From NCBI RefSeq assembly GCF_009799805.1, contig NZ_CP047050.1, forward strand, positions 634,001 through 698,000: a DNA stretch of 64,000 nucleotides. The letters are read 5' to 3'. The position numbers and the translations under genes were made by a program. Below are positions 63,335-64,000 of the stretch, piece after piece. The stretch's first letter is position 1; each line of letters begins with the position of its first letter. The notes under the pieces were generated by a model. That model did not search any database. It had not been told where the DNA came from and saw nothing but the letters and a program-made list of their open reading frames with translations. This DNA is from Myroides phaeus (GTDB lineage: Bacteria; Bacteroidota; Bacteroidia; Flavobacteriales; Flavobacteriaceae).

Positions 63335-63410
63335 AAATAGGGTAATAATTAGTTATAAAACAAATATAAATAAATATAGGTAGTAATCCCATCTTTATGG
63401 CACTATACCA

Positions 63411-63437
63411 AAAGCAAAAAGCAAGGATATCCTTGCT
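63411..63437 (-). terminator. terminator of the His-rich lipoprotein gene
   Basis: The palindrome GCAAGGATATCCTTGC (63421-63436) has an A-rich left flank, giving a U tract on the minus strand. Confidence 0.7.
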
Positions 63438-63450
63438 CTTTGTTATTTTA

Positions 63451-64000
63451 TTAATGATTATGGTCGTGATCTCCTTCTTCATGGTCGTGGTCGTGATCGT
63501 GATCGTGTCCACCACTACCTTCACCTGGTCCAACAATTTCAATGTTTCTAAAAACCATTGTTTGGTTTCCTGCCTTATCAAGAACCTGAACCATAAAATG
63601 ATATGCTCCACGTTTTACGTCTGCAGGAATAACAATTTCGTGATGATGAACATTTGCATTTCTCTGTCCAAAAATATCATCCCATACGCGGAGAAACTTA
63701 AAAGCCTTACGATTTTCATTTTCCTCATCGTGATCGTGATTATGATCATCGTGTAATATTACAATTGAATGAGAATGATTATGGCTTCCATGATCATGTC
63801 CGTCATTAACATGTATATCTACTTTATAACTTCCTAAAGCGATATTATCCGATAATTCCATATCAAAGTGAATATCTTTTCCCGCTTCAAGTTTTGCCCC
63901 TTCAACGGGTGCATTTAATATTACTACTGGTTTTTCTGTATCAATACCGTCATCACCAGTAGTACATGAACTAAAACCTACTATACTTAAAATTGATAAA
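63451..64000 (-). CDS. His/Asp-rich lipoprotein, DUF4625-like (5' end outside window)
   Basis: The frame is open to the right edge. Upstream of an internal Met at 63861 it continues through a lipobox G-F-S-S-C-T-T-G-D-D, so only the first few residues are missing. Residues after the lipobox form a beta-rich DUF4625-like domain (V-V-I-L-N-A-P-V-E-G). Two His/Asp-rich stretches follow: one internal (H-D-H-G-S-H-N-H-S-H and H-D-D-H-N-H-D-H-D) and one at the C-terminus (G-G-H-D-H-D-H-D-H-D-H). Such runs usually bind Zn, Ni or Cu. No metal transporter is visible in the window. Confidence 0.8.
   Translation of the reverse strand, partial: LSILSIVGFSSCTTGDDGIDTEKPVVILNAPVEGAKLEAGKDIHFDMELSDNIALGSYKVDIHVNDGHDHGSHNHSHSIVILHDDHNHDHDEENENRKAFKFLRVWDDIFGQRNANVHHHEIVIPADVKRGAYHFMVQVLDKAGNQTMVFRNIEIVGPGEGSGGHDHDHDHDHEEGDHDHNH

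Noticed and set aside
63282..63756. Overlapping frames on both strands around the His-rich lipoprotein end
   Set aside because: They arise from the His/Asp repeat read in other frames and would overlap the prolyl oligopeptidase start and a terminator.

Overview
The window is AT-rich chromosomal DNA from a member of the Bacteroidota, most likely family Flavobacteriaceae; a Myroides-like genus is a guess from protein style, not proven. The signs are Bacteroidota promoter boxes (TTG/TTTG about 19-21 nt before TAnnTTTG), A-rich start regions without Shine-Dalgarno sequences, 'SCSNDD' lipoproteins, an exonuclease-DnaE fusion, and a TonB-receptor/surface-lipoprotein vitamin locus. No phage, insertion sequence, CRISPR array or integrase is visible; nearly everything looks like core genome.

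Layout. 1-3.9 kb: two MFS/POT-type transporters (the first cut by the window edge) and an exported thioredoxin. 3.9-8.8 kb, minus strand: surE - small membrane protein - lpxB - NlpC/P60 peptidase - comEC. 9-14.1 kb: tail-specific protease and an OppC-type permease, then a GH25 lysozyme and an MscS channel on the minus strand. 14.3 kb: tRNA-Leu(UAG). 14.5-25.3 kb: housekeeping genes including an M20 dipeptidase, a glycosyltransferase, miaE, a ruvC-hemW-cyclase-MmcQ/YjbR operon, several membrane proteins and a MepB-like protein. 25.4-33.9 kb: a cobalamin riboswitch followed by a BtuB-like TonB receptor, a BtuG-like propeller lipoprotein and two tandem pairs of surface lipoproteins. 34.1-34.4 kb: two tRNA-Asp genes. 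34.7-39.7 kb: trxA and dnaE on the minus strand. 41-43 kb: rpsP-rimM-trmN6-like. 43-55.2 kb: a methionine regulon (metY, a metB/C-type gene, metX, thrA-type aspartokinase/homoserine dehydrogenase, metZ, metH, metF). 55.4-64 kb: glutaryl-CoA-dehydrogenase-like gene, DUF3050, SDR, mtgA, coiled-coil lipoprotein, dps, DUF1684 lipoprotein, prolyl oligopeptidase and a His-rich lipoprotein cut by the right edge.

The standout is the 445-nt leader of the methionine operon (42967-43410). It holds two consecutive, unannotated leader peptides rich in Met codons: 24 aa with four Met in a row, and 30 aa with 11 Met. Each is followed by a strong intrinsic terminator. In each, I can pair by hand a terminator 5' arm with a segment at the end of the leader ORF (antiterminator), and that same segment with a stretch around the Met run. 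This is the layout of ribosome-mediated transcription attenuation, present twice in series with no gene between. Low charged Met-tRNA would stall ribosomes on the Met run, free the antiterminator segment and let polymerase through.

The vitamin B12 locus and the methionine operon fit together: MetH here is the full-length B12-dependent enzyme, and the riboswitch-controlled receptor locus would supply its cofactor. So one window carries a metabolite-sensing RNA for the cofactor and a translation-sensing RNA for the end product.
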